A DNA stretch of 63,547 bases from Bacteroidales bacterium (lineage in GTDB: Bacteria > Bacteroidota > Bacteroidia > Bacteroidales > F082), in the NCBI GenBank assembly GCA_017381865.1, contig JAFOBJ010000059.1, positions 1 to 63,547 on the forward strand. The letters are read 5' to 3'. The notes under the pieces were generated by a model that was given only the letters and a program-made list of their open reading frames with translations, did no database searches and had not been told where the DNA came from. Position numbers and translations under genes: made by a program. Below are positions 19,259 through 27,327 of this stretch, in pieces (position 1 is the first letter of the stretch; every line of letters begins with the position of its first letter).

Positions 19259-20455
19259 ATGATTATGAATAATTATCCTATCATCAAACTTCGCAAAGGC
19301 AAAGACGAAGCCGTAAAACGTTATCATCCATGGATTTTCTCTGGCGCAATAGAAAGTGCAGCTGACGGATTACAAGCTGGCGACATTGTCACTGTAGTTG
19401 ATTATAAAAATAATATCCTTGGAACTGGCTTCGCAGAAGCTGGCAATATCGCAGTTAAAATATTGACTTTTGATAACAGAAAAATTGATTCAGATTTCTG
19501 GAAAGAACGTCTCGCTAAAGCTTTTGAACTCCGTAAGTTGATGGGATTGACAGATAACGAACATACAAATTGTTATCGTCTTGTTCATTCTGAAGGTGAT
19601 AATCTCCCAGGTTTGATAATCGATGTTTATGGAAAGACTGCCGTCGTTCAGGCTCAGACTGAAGGCATGGCTCTTAGCGTGAAGACTATCGCTGATGCGT
19701 TGATGACAATAGAAGGTCTCAATATTACTTCCGTTTATAACAAGAGTTCCGAGGCGATGCAACGCATGGGAAAAGATGCTGTGGAAGACGGTTATCTGAT
19801 AGGTGAAAGTTCTGATGAATTTGTACTTGAAAACGATTCTAAGTTCTTCGTTGATTGGGAAGAAGGGCAGAAGACAGGTTTCTTCCTCGACCAAAGATTT
19901 AATCGTGATTTGGTGCGACAACTCGCTAAAGGAAAGAATGTTCTCAATACATTCTGTTACACAGGCGGTTTTTCTGTAACGGCATTGAGAGGCGGTGCGA
20001 ATAAAGTCGTTTCTGTCGATTGTTCAAAGAAAGCTATCGCTGCTTGTGAAAAGAATATCGCTCTTAACGGATTCGATATCAAGGAAAATCCTAGCGTCGC
20101 TGAAGATGCGAAGCTCTTCCTTCAAAATATGAAAAAAGGCGAGTTCGACCTTATCATCCTCGACCCACCGGCATTCGCCAAGAATCATAAGTCGTTGCAT
20201 AGAGGTTTGCAAGGTTATAAATTCATTAACAATGAAGCAATTAAGAAGATAAAAGAAGGCGGACTTCTGTTCACTTTCAGCTGCTCGCAAGCTGTCGACA
20301 AGGCTCAGTTCCAGAGCATCGTGATGGCTGCTGCCATTGAAGCAGGACGCAAGGCACAGATAATATTCCAACTCGACCAGCCTGAAGATCATCCGGTTAA
20401 CATTTATCATCCGGAAGGAGCTTATCTTAAAGGATTGGTTTTGAAGATTGATTAA
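19259..20455 (+). CDS. rlmI: 23S rRNA (cytosine) methyltransferase, RlmI-like
   Basis: A 398-residue class I SAM-dependent methyltransferase with an N-terminal PUA domain (LRKGKDEAVKRYHPWIFSGA), an EEHD-type middle domain, and the catalytic part with motif I NTFCYTGGFSVTAL and motif IV ILDPPAF. RlmI methylates C1962 of 23S rRNA in E. coli; other COG1092 members have different targets. The ATG at 19259 or 19265 is the start, because the longer TTG-started frame overlaps the -7 box. Confidence 0.9.
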   Translation: MIMNNYPIIKLRKGKDEAVKRYHPWIFSGAIESAADGLQAGDIVTVVDYKNNILGTGFAEAGNIAVKILTFDNRKIDSDFWKERLAKAFELRKLMGLTDNEHTNCYRLVHSEGDNLPGLIIDVYGKTAVVQAQTEGMALSVKTIADALMTIEGLNITSVYNKSSEAMQRMGKDAVEDGYLIGESSDEFVLENDSKFFVDWEEGQKTGFFLDQRFNRDLVRQLAKGKNVLNTFCYTGGFSVTALRGGANKVVSVDCSKKAIAACEKNIALNGFDIKENPSVAEDAKLFLQNMKKGEFDLIILDPPAFAKNHKSLHRGLQGYKFINNEAIKKIKEGGLLFTFSCSQAVDKAQFQSIVMAAAIEAGRKAQIIFQLDQPEDHPVNIYHPEGAYLKGLVLKID

Positions 20456-20478
20456 AAATAAAAGGAGGAAATAGCACA

Positions 20479-21045
20479 ATGAAATACGAGATAATAAAAG
20501 AAGACTTTAAAGAGGTGGGACTCTTTAAAACTAAGGTCTACAGAATAAAAAGCACGTTGAGCAATGAGCTTGGCGGCTACATTGAGAACGAGAGCAATCT
20601 GTCCCACGAAGGCGACTGCTGGGTAGGCGGAGAAGCTGCGGTATATGGGAATGCGAGAGTCCTGGATAACGCGAGAGTCCTGGATAACGCGACGGTGTGC
20701 GACTCTGCGGTAGTGTACGGGGACGCGATAGTACGCGGGAAGGCGGCAATAGCTTGCGAAGCGACGATATTCGGAAACGCCCAGGTCCTGGATAACGCGA
20801 CAATAGGAGGCGTAGCTCAGATAAAGGGCTTCGCGAAAGTGCGCGAGCACTCTAAAGCGTTCGGACGGCCGGAGATAGGAGGCCAAACGGACGTACACGG
20901 AGAGTCTATAATATCGGGCTGGGCCAAAATTATGGACTCAGACCTGGAAGATTGCCAAATTGGCGACTCCGCCATGCTAAGGGGCGTTTCAGTAAAAGGG
21001 CTGTACGTCAAAGGCTCGGGAAACATACAAGGAATATCAGTATAA
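20479..21045 (+). CDS. Phage-type beta-helix repeat protein, likely horizontally acquired
   Basis: A 188-residue protein made of short A-x-V-x-G/D-N repeats (GNARVLDNA, GDAIVRGKA, GNAQVLDNA) after a lead-in GGYIENESNLSHEGDCW. Similar proteins occur in phages and gut Bacteroidota mobile DNA; the function is unknown. The gene stands out: it is visibly richer in G and C than its neighbours, uses GCG, CGC and GTC codons, has a strong AAAGGAGG ribosome-binding site, and ends in two strong hairpins. An 18-bp unit is exactly duplicated in tandem at about 20651-20686. Confidence 0.75.
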   Translation: MKYEIIKEDFKEVGLFKTKVYRIKSTLSNELGGYIENESNLSHEGDCWVGGEAAVYGNARVLDNARVLDNATVCDSAVVYGDAIVRGKAAIACEATIFGNAQVLDNATIGGVAQIKGFAKVREHSKAFGRPEIGGQTDVHGESIISGWAKIMDSDLEDCQIGDSAMLRGVSVKGLYVKGSGNIQGISV

Positions 21046-21051
21046 TAATAA

Positions 21052-21079
21052 AAGGTGATTTCTAATTAGAAGTCACCTT
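21052..21079 (+). terminator. Hairpin after the phage-type gene
   Basis: AAGGTGATTTCTAA pairs with TTAGAAGTCACCTT (one G-U pair), starting 7 nt after the stop codon and followed by AATTTT. Confidence 0.75.
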
Positions 21080-21147
21080 AATTTTGGGGGCAATTGCCCA
21101 AAATGCTTGGTAAAACCTCTGTAACTAACTAATATATAAAACAATAT

Positions 21148-21187
21148 AATAACTTTGATGAAAATGTTTTCGTCAAAGTTATTTTTT
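21148..21187 (+). terminator. Second strong intrinsic terminator
   Basis: A 17-bp stem (AATAACTTTGATGAAAA with TTTTCGTCAAAGTTATT, one G-U pair) with a 2-nt loop, followed by a T run. Confidence 0.75.
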
Positions 21188-21250
21188 ATGTCAAAAAATA
21201 AGGAGATAAAGGAATACTCAAATCAGCTCCTTAGGAGCGGCAGTTCATAG

Positions 21251-21442
21251 GCAGGTGATGAAGCGCAAAGCGCGAAATCCCTGCAAACAGGTTTAAAAAT
21301 TAATCAAAGCGCCGAAGGTGCGACAGAATTGAGTTTGATTTTTCTGTCGTACCTTCGGCACTCTTATCAAATCCGATCTTTATGCAGGCATTCCGAGCTA
21401 CGCTCTTCATACCTGCCTGGAAACTATCGTCCCTAACGGGAC
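21251..21442 (+). repeat. Multi-hairpin dispersed repeat element
   Basis: Four hairpins in a gene-free stretch. 21251-21284: GCAGG/CCTGC enclosing GCGC-AAA-GCGC. 21311-21359: an 18-bp stem GCCGAAGGT...ACCTTCGGC with one G-U pair and a 13-nt loop. 21384-21416: GCAGG/CCTGC enclosing GAGC-TAC-GCTC, homologous to the reverse complement of the first. 21429-21442: GTCCC-TAAC-GGGAC. The layout is that of a structured repeat or RNA element. A 64-codon minus-strand frame here (21300-21494) looks non-coding. The rest of 21046-21509 holds only the two terminators. Confidence 0.65.
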
Positions 21443-21509
21443 TAATACTGTTGTAATCTTTAAAAATGAGGTCTTTTTGTCTCTCAATTACCAACTATTT
21501 TTGTCAACA

Positions 21510-21998
21510 TTACCATTTCATTTTATTAATTGTATTCGTCGTAGAAAATCCCTCAACTAATTCTATCGTCTCTACTTTTCCACTTTTATTGATAACGATG
21601 TCGTAGCCGACGATGTCTTCTGCTTTGTAATCTTTACCTTTTACAAGTACGTCAGGCTGAACGCGTTTGATTAAATTATAAGGAGTGTCTTCGTCGAAGA
21701 ACATTATTGCATCTACGAATTCCAATGCTGCCAGCACCACAGCGCGTGCTTTTTCATCATTGACTGGTCGCGATGGACCTTTGATTCTTTTTACCGAAGC
21801 GTCAGTGTTTAAACCGATTATCAACACATCGCCAAGGTCGGCGGCTTTTGAAAGATATTCCACATGACCGCGATGCAAAATGTCGAAACAACCATTTGAA
21901 AAGACTATAGTTTTTCCTTCCTCACGCCACAAATTCAACTTCTCTTCAAGAGATTTGTCATCTAAAATCTTATCGTAAATCTTTTCTAAATGCTTCAT
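21510..21998 (-). CDS. rfaE2: D-glycero-beta-D-manno-heptose 1-phosphate adenylyltransferase
   Basis: A 162-residue stand-alone RfaE domain II. The nucleotidyltransferase core has [13 protein letters not shown] (HxGH-type motif, residues 42-45), then [19 protein letters not shown], and VLVKGKDY. It makes ADP-heptose for the LPS inner core. It lies downstream of the flippase-like gene, separated by the heptamer array. Confidence 0.95.
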   Translation of the reverse strand: MKHLEKIYDKILDDKSLEEKLNLWREEGKTIVFSNGCFDILHRGHVEYLSKAADLGDVLIIGLNTDASVKRIKGPSRPVNDEKARAVVLAALEFVDAIMFFDEDTPYNLIKRVQPDVLVKGKDYKAEDIVGYDIVINKSGKVETIELVEGFSTTNTINKMKW

Positions 21999-22008
21999 GT
22001 TAATCCTC

Positions 22009-22036
22009 CTTTAGCCTTTAGTCTTTAGTCTTTAGC
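22009..22036 (+). repeat. Heptamer array (CTTTAGC/CTTTAGT)
   Basis: Four units: CTTTAGC, CTTTAGT, CTTTAGT, CTTTAGC. It covers the stop codon of the flippase-like gene (22032-22034) and the gap to rfaE2. Confidence 0.8.
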
Positions 22037-23045
22037 CATTAATCGGTTTCCGTCTATCAATAAAGAACATAATGACGTAAGAAATAACTCCTGTCACGAG
22101 ATAGAATATCATCTGACTTGTATGATTTATAGTGACGAACGAAACTGCTGCGGCTTCTGATATTCCGTAAAATCCGTTTAATAAAAGTATTCCGATGAAG
22201 TGATAAACGCCCATTCCGCCAGGAACTGGAGCTACGACGCCGAGTGTCGCCAATCCTAATAAAGTGATGGCTTCTGTCAGTCCGAGATGCGATGTCTCAG
22301 GAAGCATATAGAATGGTAACCAAGTCATTACGACGTAAAATCCCCAAATTAATAAGGTATAAAGTAAAAATAGACCTTTTTTCTTCATGGTGAAGATAGT
22401 CTTGATACCATCGAGGAAGCCATTACATATCGAGGCTATTTTTTTGTAGATTTTGTTTTCTTTTATTATCGCTTTTTTCTTTCTGAAAATGAATACGATA
22501 ACTGCAAAAATGGCAGCTAATGCAGAGATTGAAATTACGCCTAAAACGACATTGTTTTTTAACGTTTCAATCAATGGATTGAGCCATGATGTGATGAGAC
22601 TTCCGAGCAGATTCCATTGACACACAACGACTAATATCGCCATTGCGAAAAGAATTGCCAAGTCGAGGACGCGTTCAGAGATGACAGTGCCGAATGACTT
22701 GTCGAAAGGTATGTTTTCTTTTTTTGTTAATGTTCCGCAACGTGTCACTTCGCCGAGTCGTGGGAAGACTGTATTGGCAAAATATGCTATTAAAACTGAC
22801 TCGTAAGTCGTTGATACTCTGGTTTTATAACCGAGAGATTCTATGAGTATATTCCAGCGTAAGGCTCTGAAAAATAAAGATATTCCTAGACATGCCAGAC
22901 TTAGCAACATCCAGGAATATTTTGCAGTCTTGACATAATCCAAGACTTCAGTGAAATTTATTTTTCTAAAGCAAAGCCATAAAAGAAGAACTCCCAATAA
23001 TAGGAAAATGATATATGTTAATGCATTGGAAATCTTCTTGTTCAT
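22032..23045 (-). CDS. Flippase-like integral membrane protein (LPG synthase TM/UPF0104)
   Basis: A 337-residue protein with about eight membrane helices, beginning ALTYIIFLLLGVLLLWLCF. It has the family pattern FPRLGEVTRCGTL near the second helix and GVVAPVPGGMGVYHF toward the end. The family includes the membrane domain of lysylphosphatidylglycerol synthase and AglD-type proteins; the substrate is unknown. Placement between panD and rfaE2 suggests an envelope lipid role. Confidence 0.85.
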   Translation of the reverse strand: MNKKISNALTYIIFLLLGVLLLWLCFRKINFTEVLDYVKTAKYSWMLLSLACLGISLFFRALRWNILIESLGYKTRVSTTYESVLIAYFANTVFPRLGEVTRCGTLTKKENIPFDKSFGTVISERVLDLAILFAMAILVVVCQWNLLGSLITSWLNPLIETLKNNVVLGVISISALAAIFAVIVFIFRKKKAIIKENKIYKKIASICNGFLDGIKTIFTMKKKGLFLLYTLLIWGFYVVMTWLPFYMLPETSHLGLTEAITLLGLATLGVVAPVPGGMGVYHFIGILLLNGFYGISEAAAVSFVTINHTSQMIFYLVTGVISYVIMFFIDRRKPING

Positions 23046-23086
23046 TTATTATTTATGAATTCTAAATTGTTACGATGTCTTTATTT

Positions 23087-23140
23087 AGACGCCATAGGGG
23101 TGACGTCTCTACAATAGACGCCACAGGGTGACGTCTCTAC
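23087..23140 (+). repeat. GTAGAGACG hairpin repeat, two tandem copies
   Basis: Copy 1 at 23087-23112 and copy 2 at 23116-23140 each read AGACGCCA...TGACGTCTCTAC. Copy 2 differs from the reverse complement of the intragenic copy at 5717-5743 by one missing G. They sit between panD and the downstream flippase-like gene. Confidence 0.8.
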
Positions 23141-23147
23141 TTATAAA

Positions 23148-23492
23148 TTATATTTTATTATTTTCGTTAGGGAACACGATAGAAGGCTTGTGTTTTTTTG
23201 CTTCTTCGAAATCCATTGAGCAGTAAGAAACGATGATGACGAGGTCGCCGACGTTTACTTTATGAGCTGCTGCGCCGTTGATTCCGATGACGCCTGAACC
23301 ACGTTCGCCTTTGATGGCGTAAGTGCAAAGACGTTCGCCATTGGTGATGTTATAAATGTCAACGCGTTCGTTTTCAATGATATTAGCTGCATCTAACAAA
23401 TCTTCATCGATAGTGATGCTGCCAATGTAATTAAGGTCGGCTTGTGTTACTGTAGCGCGATGGATTTTGGATTTAAGAACTTCGATATTCAT
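23148..23492 (-). CDS. panD: Aspartate 1-decarboxylase
   Basis: A 114-residue pyruvoyl enzyme making beta-alanine from aspartate. The self-cleavage site is G24-S25 in [10 protein letters not shown], after which Ser25 becomes the pyruvoyl group. The start at 23492 (MNIEVLK) overlaps the panC stop region by a few bases, indicating translational coupling; a start 24 nt earlier would add a non-homologous tail. Confidence 0.96.
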   Translation of the reverse strand: MNIEVLKSKIHRATVTQADLNYIGSITIDEDLLDAANIIENERVDIYNITNGERLCTYAIKGERGSGVIGINGAAAHKVNVGDLVIIVSYCSMDFEEAKKHKPSIVFPNENNKI

Positions 23493-23493
23493 G

Positions 23494-24336
23494 TTAAAAA
23501 ATTCTAACGTTATCAATTAAGCGGACTGGACCGAGTTGAAGAGCTACGAAGATACGAGCGTGTTCACATTCGTTCCAATTATTTATAGATTGTAAATTTA
23601 TTTCGTCTGTGATTTCAACGTATTCAACGTCAAACTCTTTGATTTCTGCGTATTTAGCGAGAGCGTATTCTCTCATTTCAGCAGGTGACATTGAATCTTT
23701 TTTTGAAACGGCATCATTCAAAGTCGCAAATATTTTTGGAGCTATTGCGCGTTCTGCTTCGTTGAGACGTACGTTGCGAGAACTCATTGCGAGACCGTCG
23801 TTTTCTCTGATGATAGGACATGGAACAATCTCGAGGTTCACATTCAGATTGTTAACCATTTTTTTGATGATTGCGAGTTGTTGGAAATCTTTCTCTCCGA
23901 AGTAAGCTCTGTCAGGATTCACTATTTCGAACAATTTGCGAACCACGATAGCCACGCCGTTGAAGTGACCAGGACGGCAAGCGCCTTCCATGACGCGTTC
24001 GAGATCGCCGAAGTCGTAGTGCTCTTCCACTTTTTCAGGATACATTTCCTCGACTGAAGGCATGAAGACAGCGTCGCAACCTGCGTTTTGAAGTTTCTCG
24101 ATGTCGAGTTCTGGAGTGCGAGGATATTTCTCTAAGTCAGTAGGATTGTTGAACTGAATTGGGTTTACGAAAACGCTGCTGACAACAATATCGTTGTCGT
24201 TTTTAGCGCGATCTATCAATGAAAGATGACCTTCGTGAAGCGCTCCCATTGTAGGAACAAAACCAACTTTAAGTCCTAAATTATGTTTTTCTTCTACAAA
24301 ACGTTGAATATCAACGATAAAATTAAAAACCTTCAT
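23494..24336 (-). CDS. panC: Pantothenate synthetase
   Basis: A 280-residue enzyme that ligates pantoate and beta-alanine with ATP. The motifs are [13 protein letters not shown] (HxGH at 34-37), NPIQFN and YFGEKDFQQ. It is first in a panC-panD pair, so beta-alanine production and use are co-transcribed. The promoter box lies at 24375-24382. Confidence 0.97.
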   Translation of the reverse strand: MKVFNFIVDIQRFVEEKHNLGLKVGFVPTMGALHEGHLSLIDRAKNDNDIVVSSVFVNPIQFNNPTDLEKYPRTPELDIEKLQNAGCDAVFMPSVEEMYPEKVEEHYDFGDLERVMEGACRPGHFNGVAIVVRKLFEIVNPDRAYFGEKDFQQLAIIKKMVNNLNVNLEIVPCPIIRENDGLAMSSRNVRLNEAERAIAPKIFATLNDAVSKKDSMSPAEMREYALAKYAEIKEFDVEYVEITDEINLQSINNWNECEHARIFVALQLGPVRLIDNVRIF

Positions 24337-24374
24337 CTTGTGAAAATTCTTTATTGTAAATTATAAAAATCCCA

Positions 24375-24382
24375 CAAAGGTA
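24375..24382 (-). promoter_or_regulatory. -7 box of panC-panD
   Basis: The minus strand reads TACCTTTG, about 38 nt before the panC ATG. Confidence 0.55.
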
Positions 24383-24440
24383 ATTATTTTGGCAAAATAA
24401 TAAATGTAAAATGAAAAATTAATTATTGACAAAAAATCAC

Positions 24441-24448
24441 TATTTTTG
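24441..24448 (+). promoter_or_regulatory. -7 box of tRNA-Arg
   Basis: TATTTTTG with a TTG 10 nt upstream. The tRNA starts 94 nt downstream, and the leader is filled by two heptamer arrays. Confidence 0.55.
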
Positions 24449-24459
24449 CACACAGAATT

Positions 24460-24487
24460 GACTAAAGGTAAAAGTCTAAAGTCACAA
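24460..24487 (+). repeat. Heptamer array in the tRNA leader (GACTAAA family)
   Basis: Units GACTAAA, GGTAAAA, GTCTAAA, GTCACAA. Confidence 0.65.
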
Positions 24488-24504
24488 GGAATTTATTCAT
24501 TTCA

Positions 24505-24539
24505 ATTATGCATTATGCATTATGAATTATGAATTATGA
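24505..24539 (+). repeat. Heptamer array directly before tRNA-Arg
   Basis: Five clean units: ATTATGC twice, then ATTATGA three times, ending 2 nt before the mature tRNA 5' end. Confidence 0.85.
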
Positions 24540-24541
24540 AA

Positions 24542-24613
24542 GCCCCTATAGTTCAACGGATAGAACGAAAGTTTCCTAAACTTTAAATCTGGGTTCGATT
24601 CCCGGTGGGGGTA
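24542..24613 (+). tRNA. tRNA-Arg, anticodon CCU
   Basis: Full cloverleaf of 72 nt. Acceptor GCCCCTA pairs with TGGGGGT (G-U at the first pair, T-G at the sixth). The D stem is GTTC/GAAC, the anticodon stem AAAGT/ACTTT with loop TTCCTAA, and the T arm CTGGG-TTCGATT-CCCGG. The anticodon CCT reads AGG. The discriminator is A, and CCA is not encoded. Confidence 0.93.
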
Positions 24614-24630
24614 CAAAAAATTAAAAAAAG

Positions 24631-24655
24631 AAGCTGCTTTTTGGGGCAGCTTTTA
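24631..24655 (+). terminator. Terminator of tRNA-Arg
   Basis: AAGCTGC, 8-nt loop, GCAGCTT, then TT, starting 17 nt after the tRNA and ending just before the deacetylase start. Confidence 0.7.
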
Positions 24656-24659
24656 AATT

Positions 24660-25325
24660 ATGCGGCTAGTTGTACCTCCAAAAATATTAAGACTTTTCTA
24701 TCCTTCGCTGATTTGGGAAATGCCTAAAGGCGAAAAGAAAATCTATCTCACATTCGACGATGGCCCGCATCCGACAATAACTCCCCAAGTATTAGAAATC
24801 TTAAAGAATTTTAACGCTAAAGCGACTTTCTTCTGCGTCGGTAATAATATTAAAAAATATAAAGATACTTTCGAAATGATTAAAAAAGAAGGTCATACCG
24901 TTGGAAACCACACTTTTAATCACGAGAAAGGATGGCGCACAAAAACCAAAGATTATGTCAATTCTGTCATCGAAGCTGATGCTTTGATACAGTCGCCTCT
25001 TTTCCGCCCACCACACGGAAGAATTAAATTTTCGCAAATTAAATCACTAAAAAAAAATCTCAGAATCTCAGCAACTCAGCAACTTGGCAACTTAGAATCT
25101 CAGCAACTCAAATTCATCGCTTGGACTGTCATTTCTTATGATTGGGACAAATCATTAACTCCAGAAGATTGTTTTAATAATGTGATAAAAAATGCTAGCG
25201 ACGGAAGCATAATCGTCTTCCATGATAGCGAAAAAGCAGTCGATAATATGATTCCAGCTTTGACTAAAGTCCTTGAATATTATACAGATAAAGGATATAC
25301 TTTTGAAAAGTTAGGAATGAAGTAG
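24660..25325 (+). CDS. Polysaccharide deacetylase (NodB domain, CE4)
   Basis: A 221-residue CE4 enzyme. The metal and catalytic motifs are present: TFDDGPHP (Asp33-Asp34), GNHTFNHE (His84, His88), RPPHG, and the final HDS. No signal peptide is clear, so its compartment is uncertain; it would deacetylate an N-acetylated glycan. Between RPPHG and the next strand, 56 nt of octamer repeats encode a short glutamine-rich insertion (ISATQQLGNLESQQL). The TAG stop is part of a GTAGAGACG repeat. Confidence 0.88.
   Translation: MRLVVPPKILRLFYPSLIWEMPKGEKKIYLTFDDGPHPTITPQVLEILKNFNAKATFFCVGNNIKKYKDTFEMIKKEGHTVGNHTFNHEKGWRTKTKDYVNSVIEADALIQSPLFRPPHGRIKFSQIKSLKKNLRISATQQLGNLESQQLKFIAWTVISYDWDKSLTPEDCFNNVIKNASDGSIIVFHDSEKAVDNMIPALTKVLEYYTDKGYTFEKLGMK
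25056..25111 (+). repeat. Intragenic octamer array in the deacetylase
   Basis: Seven 8-bp units: AATCTCAG, AATCTCAG, CAACTCAG, CAACTTGG, CAACTTAG, AATCTCAG, CAACTCAA. The frame stays open and the conserved motifs lie outside it. Confidence 0.85.
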
Positions 25326-25371
25326 AGACGTTTCAATGTTTCCATAAAAATTAACACACATTGAAGCGTCT
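25326..25371 (+). repeat. GTAGAGACG-type hairpin after the deacetylase
   Basis: AGACGTTTCAATGT pairs with ACATTGAAGCGTCT (14 bp, one G-U) around an 18-nt loop. The left arm follows a GTAG that supplies the gene's stop codon. It shares only the outer GTAGAGACG with the copies at 5717 and 23087. No T run follows, so it is a repeat rather than a plain terminator. Confidence 0.6.
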
Positions 25372-25396
25372 TGTCAATTATGAATTAGCAAAAAAT

Positions 25397-25431
25397 CTTT
25401 TGCCTTTTGCCTTTTGCCTTTTGCCTTTTTT
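25397..25431 (+). repeat. Heptamer array (CTTTTGC) abutting a -7 box
   Basis: Four perfect CTTTTGC units then CTTTTTT, running directly into the TATCTTTG box at 25432. Confidence 0.85.
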
Positions 25432-25439
25432 TATCTTTG
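25432..25439 (+). promoter_or_regulatory. -7 box of the Ig-like lipoprotein gene
   Basis: TATCTTTG, 5 nt before the ATG at 25445; the transcript is probably leaderless. Confidence 0.65.
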
Positions 25440-25444
25440 CAATT

Positions 25445-27169
25445 ATGAAAAAAATCTCTCAATATATATTCAATTTTCTCGCATTCATCTTGATGCTGAG
25501 TTTCTTGCGTTGCGCTAATGTCGTTACGCCATCGGGTGGCCCTAAAGATACAATTCCTCCTGTTGTTTTACAATCACTCCCTGAAAATCAATCGACTAAC
25601 TTTCAAGATAAAGAGATTCATATCACATTTGATGAATATGTCGTTTTGAATAATCCTAACAGTAATATATTTATCTCTCCACCTTTGGAAAATAAACCTG
25701 AATATAAACTGAATGGTAAGTCGTTGATATTTAAGTTTAAAGAATCGTTAAAACCTGATGTTACTTACTCGATTAATTTTGGAGAAGCGATAAAAGATCT
25801 TCATGAAGGAAATATCTTCAAAGATTATTCTTTCGTCTTTTCAACAGGCGAAAATATCGACACTTTGACTTTAGAAGGCAAATTGCTTCAGGCCGTCGAC
25901 CATAAGCCTTCTTCTGATTTCTATGTAATGCTTTATTATAATGAAAATGACTCAGTTAACATTGATTCTCTTCCTTATCTGACAAAACCGTATTACGCAA
26001 CAAAAAGCGATAAAGATGGAAAATTTAAATTCTCTGGATTGAAAGAAAACGACTATCTCATTTTTGCTTTGAAGGACGAGAATTCAAATATGAAGTTCGA
26101 CTTGCCAAACGAAAGTGTAGCTTTTTTGGATTCTCTCGTTAATCCAATTCATGATGCACAATTCGTAATTCATAATGATTCTTTGACTAAAGATTCTGTA
26201 AAACATGAAGTTAAGAAAATAGAACCTCTTACATTATATACATTCTTGCAAGAAGATACAATTCAAAAATTGCTTAAAAAAGAAGTCCCTGAAGAAGGAT
26301 TGCTTCGTTTTGTGTTTAATCGTCCAGCTCAAAATGTTAAGATAGAAGTTCAGGAAATATTACCAGATACTTTTAGTATATTCCCTACATATTCAATGAA
26401 TTATGATACTATAAACTGGTATTTTACTCCTAATAAAGATAGTCTTTTGCTTGCAATTAATTATGATACATTAATTAATGATACAAGTTTGTTAAGCCTT
26501 AAACCTCGTAAAGTGACAGGAAGAAAAGGTAAGACAGAGAACATTTCTAAATCATTGAATATCACAACTAATATTAGTGGTGGTAAATTGAAGCCAGAAC
26601 ACGATTTGATATTGACTTTCAAAGAACCTGTCACAAATGTAGTAATGCGTGATACAACTTGGTATTTTATTGATAAAGATACTATAATCAATGATTTACA
26701 TTTTGAAATGGTAGATTCTTTTGGCTTGAAATATAAACTTGACAAAACATTTGAACCGTCAAAATCGTATAAAATCATAATCCCAGATTCGGTGTTTTAT
26801 AGTTTTAAAGGTGTGACAAACGACACTACGGAATTTTCATTTAAAGTTCCAGCCTCGTCAGATTTTGGAAATATTTTTGTCAAAGTTGAAGTCCCAGAAA
26901 ATGTTCCACAAATCATAATTGAACTTTTAGATGAAAAAGATAAATTTCTTGAAAAACAAATAATTACATCAACAACAAAAGTAGAGTTTAAGCATTTGTC
27001 TCCTAAAAAATATAAGTTGAGAGCTATTTTGGATAATGATGCTAATGGCCGTTGGTCGCCAGGTGATTATGGTAAGAAACAACTTCCGGAAGCGGTTCAT
27101 TATCATAAAGATGTCTTCGATGTTAAGGCTAATTGGGATATAGATTTGGAAGAAACTTGGAGTTTTTGA
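25445..27169 (+). CDS. Lipoprotein with bacterial Ig-like domain (Big_5)
   Basis: A 574-residue protein starting MKKISQYIFNF. An earlier in-frame start would translate the promoter and the CTTTTGC array, so it is rejected. The signal ends LSFLRCANV (lipobox Cys). Next comes SGGPKDTIPPVVLQSLPENQS, typical of the Big_5 domain of Bacteroidota lipoproteins, and then long beta-rich regions. Likely outer-membrane associated; function unknown. Confidence 0.85.
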   Translation: MKKISQYIFNFLAFILMLSFLRCANVVTPSGGPKDTIPPVVLQSLPENQSTNFQDKEIHITFDEYVVLNNPNSNIFISPPLENKPEYKLNGKSLIFKFKESLKPDVTYSINFGEAIKDLHEGNIFKDYSFVFSTGENIDTLTLEGKLLQAVDHKPSSDFYVMLYYNENDSVNIDSLPYLTKPYYATKSDKDGKFKFSGLKENDYLIFALKDENSNMKFDLPNESVAFLDSLVNPIHDAQFVIHNDSLTKDSVKHEVKKIEPLTLYTFLQEDTIQKLLKKEVPEEGLLRFVFNRPAQNVKIEVQEILPDTFSIFPTYSMNYDTINWYFTPNKDSLLLAINYDTLINDTSLLSLKPRKVTGRKGKTENISKSLNITTNISGGKLKPEHDLILTFKEPVTNVVMRDTTWYFIDKDTIINDLHFEMVDSFGLKYKLDKTFEPSKSYKIIIPDSVFYSFKGVTNDTTEFSFKVPASSDFGNIFVKVEVPENVPQIIIELLDEKDKFLEKQIITSTTKVEFKHLSPKKYKLRAILDNDANGRWSPGDYGKKQLPEAVHYHKDVFDVKANWDIDLEETWSF

Positions 27170-27182
27170 GTTTACTATCTCT

Positions 27183-27208
27183 CGCAAAGACGCAAAGTAA
27201 CGCAAAGA
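27183..27208 (+). repeat. CGCAAAG repeat
   Basis: CGCAAAGA, CGCAAAGT, then CGCAAAGA after a 2-nt spacer, in the gap after the lipoprotein gene. The same kind of short run is common between genes in Bacteroidota. Confidence 0.55.
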
Positions 27209-27327
27209 ATTATCATAAATTAGCTCCATAGAATTGTGCGACTTGTGAGAAGAAAGTCCATTTTTTAGTCTAAAACATGAACATTTTCGATAGTTGTTTT
27301 TTATATATATAAACAACTTGATATATT

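Noticed and set aside
20651-20686. 18-bp direct repeats as a possible CRISPR
   Set aside because: The units are adjacent with no spacers and encode protein repeats in frame. No CRISPR array or cas gene is seen anywhere in the window.
20452-20898. 148-codon minus-strand frame opposite the phage-type gene
   Set aside because: The Tyr/Arg/Ser-rich repetitive translation is the antisense of the hexapeptide repeats; no start signal on that strand.
21300-21494. 64-codon minus-strand open frame in the multi-hairpin element
   Set aside because: It runs through the stem-loops of a structured repeat, has no promoter or ribosome site, and its sequence is fully explained by the palindromes.
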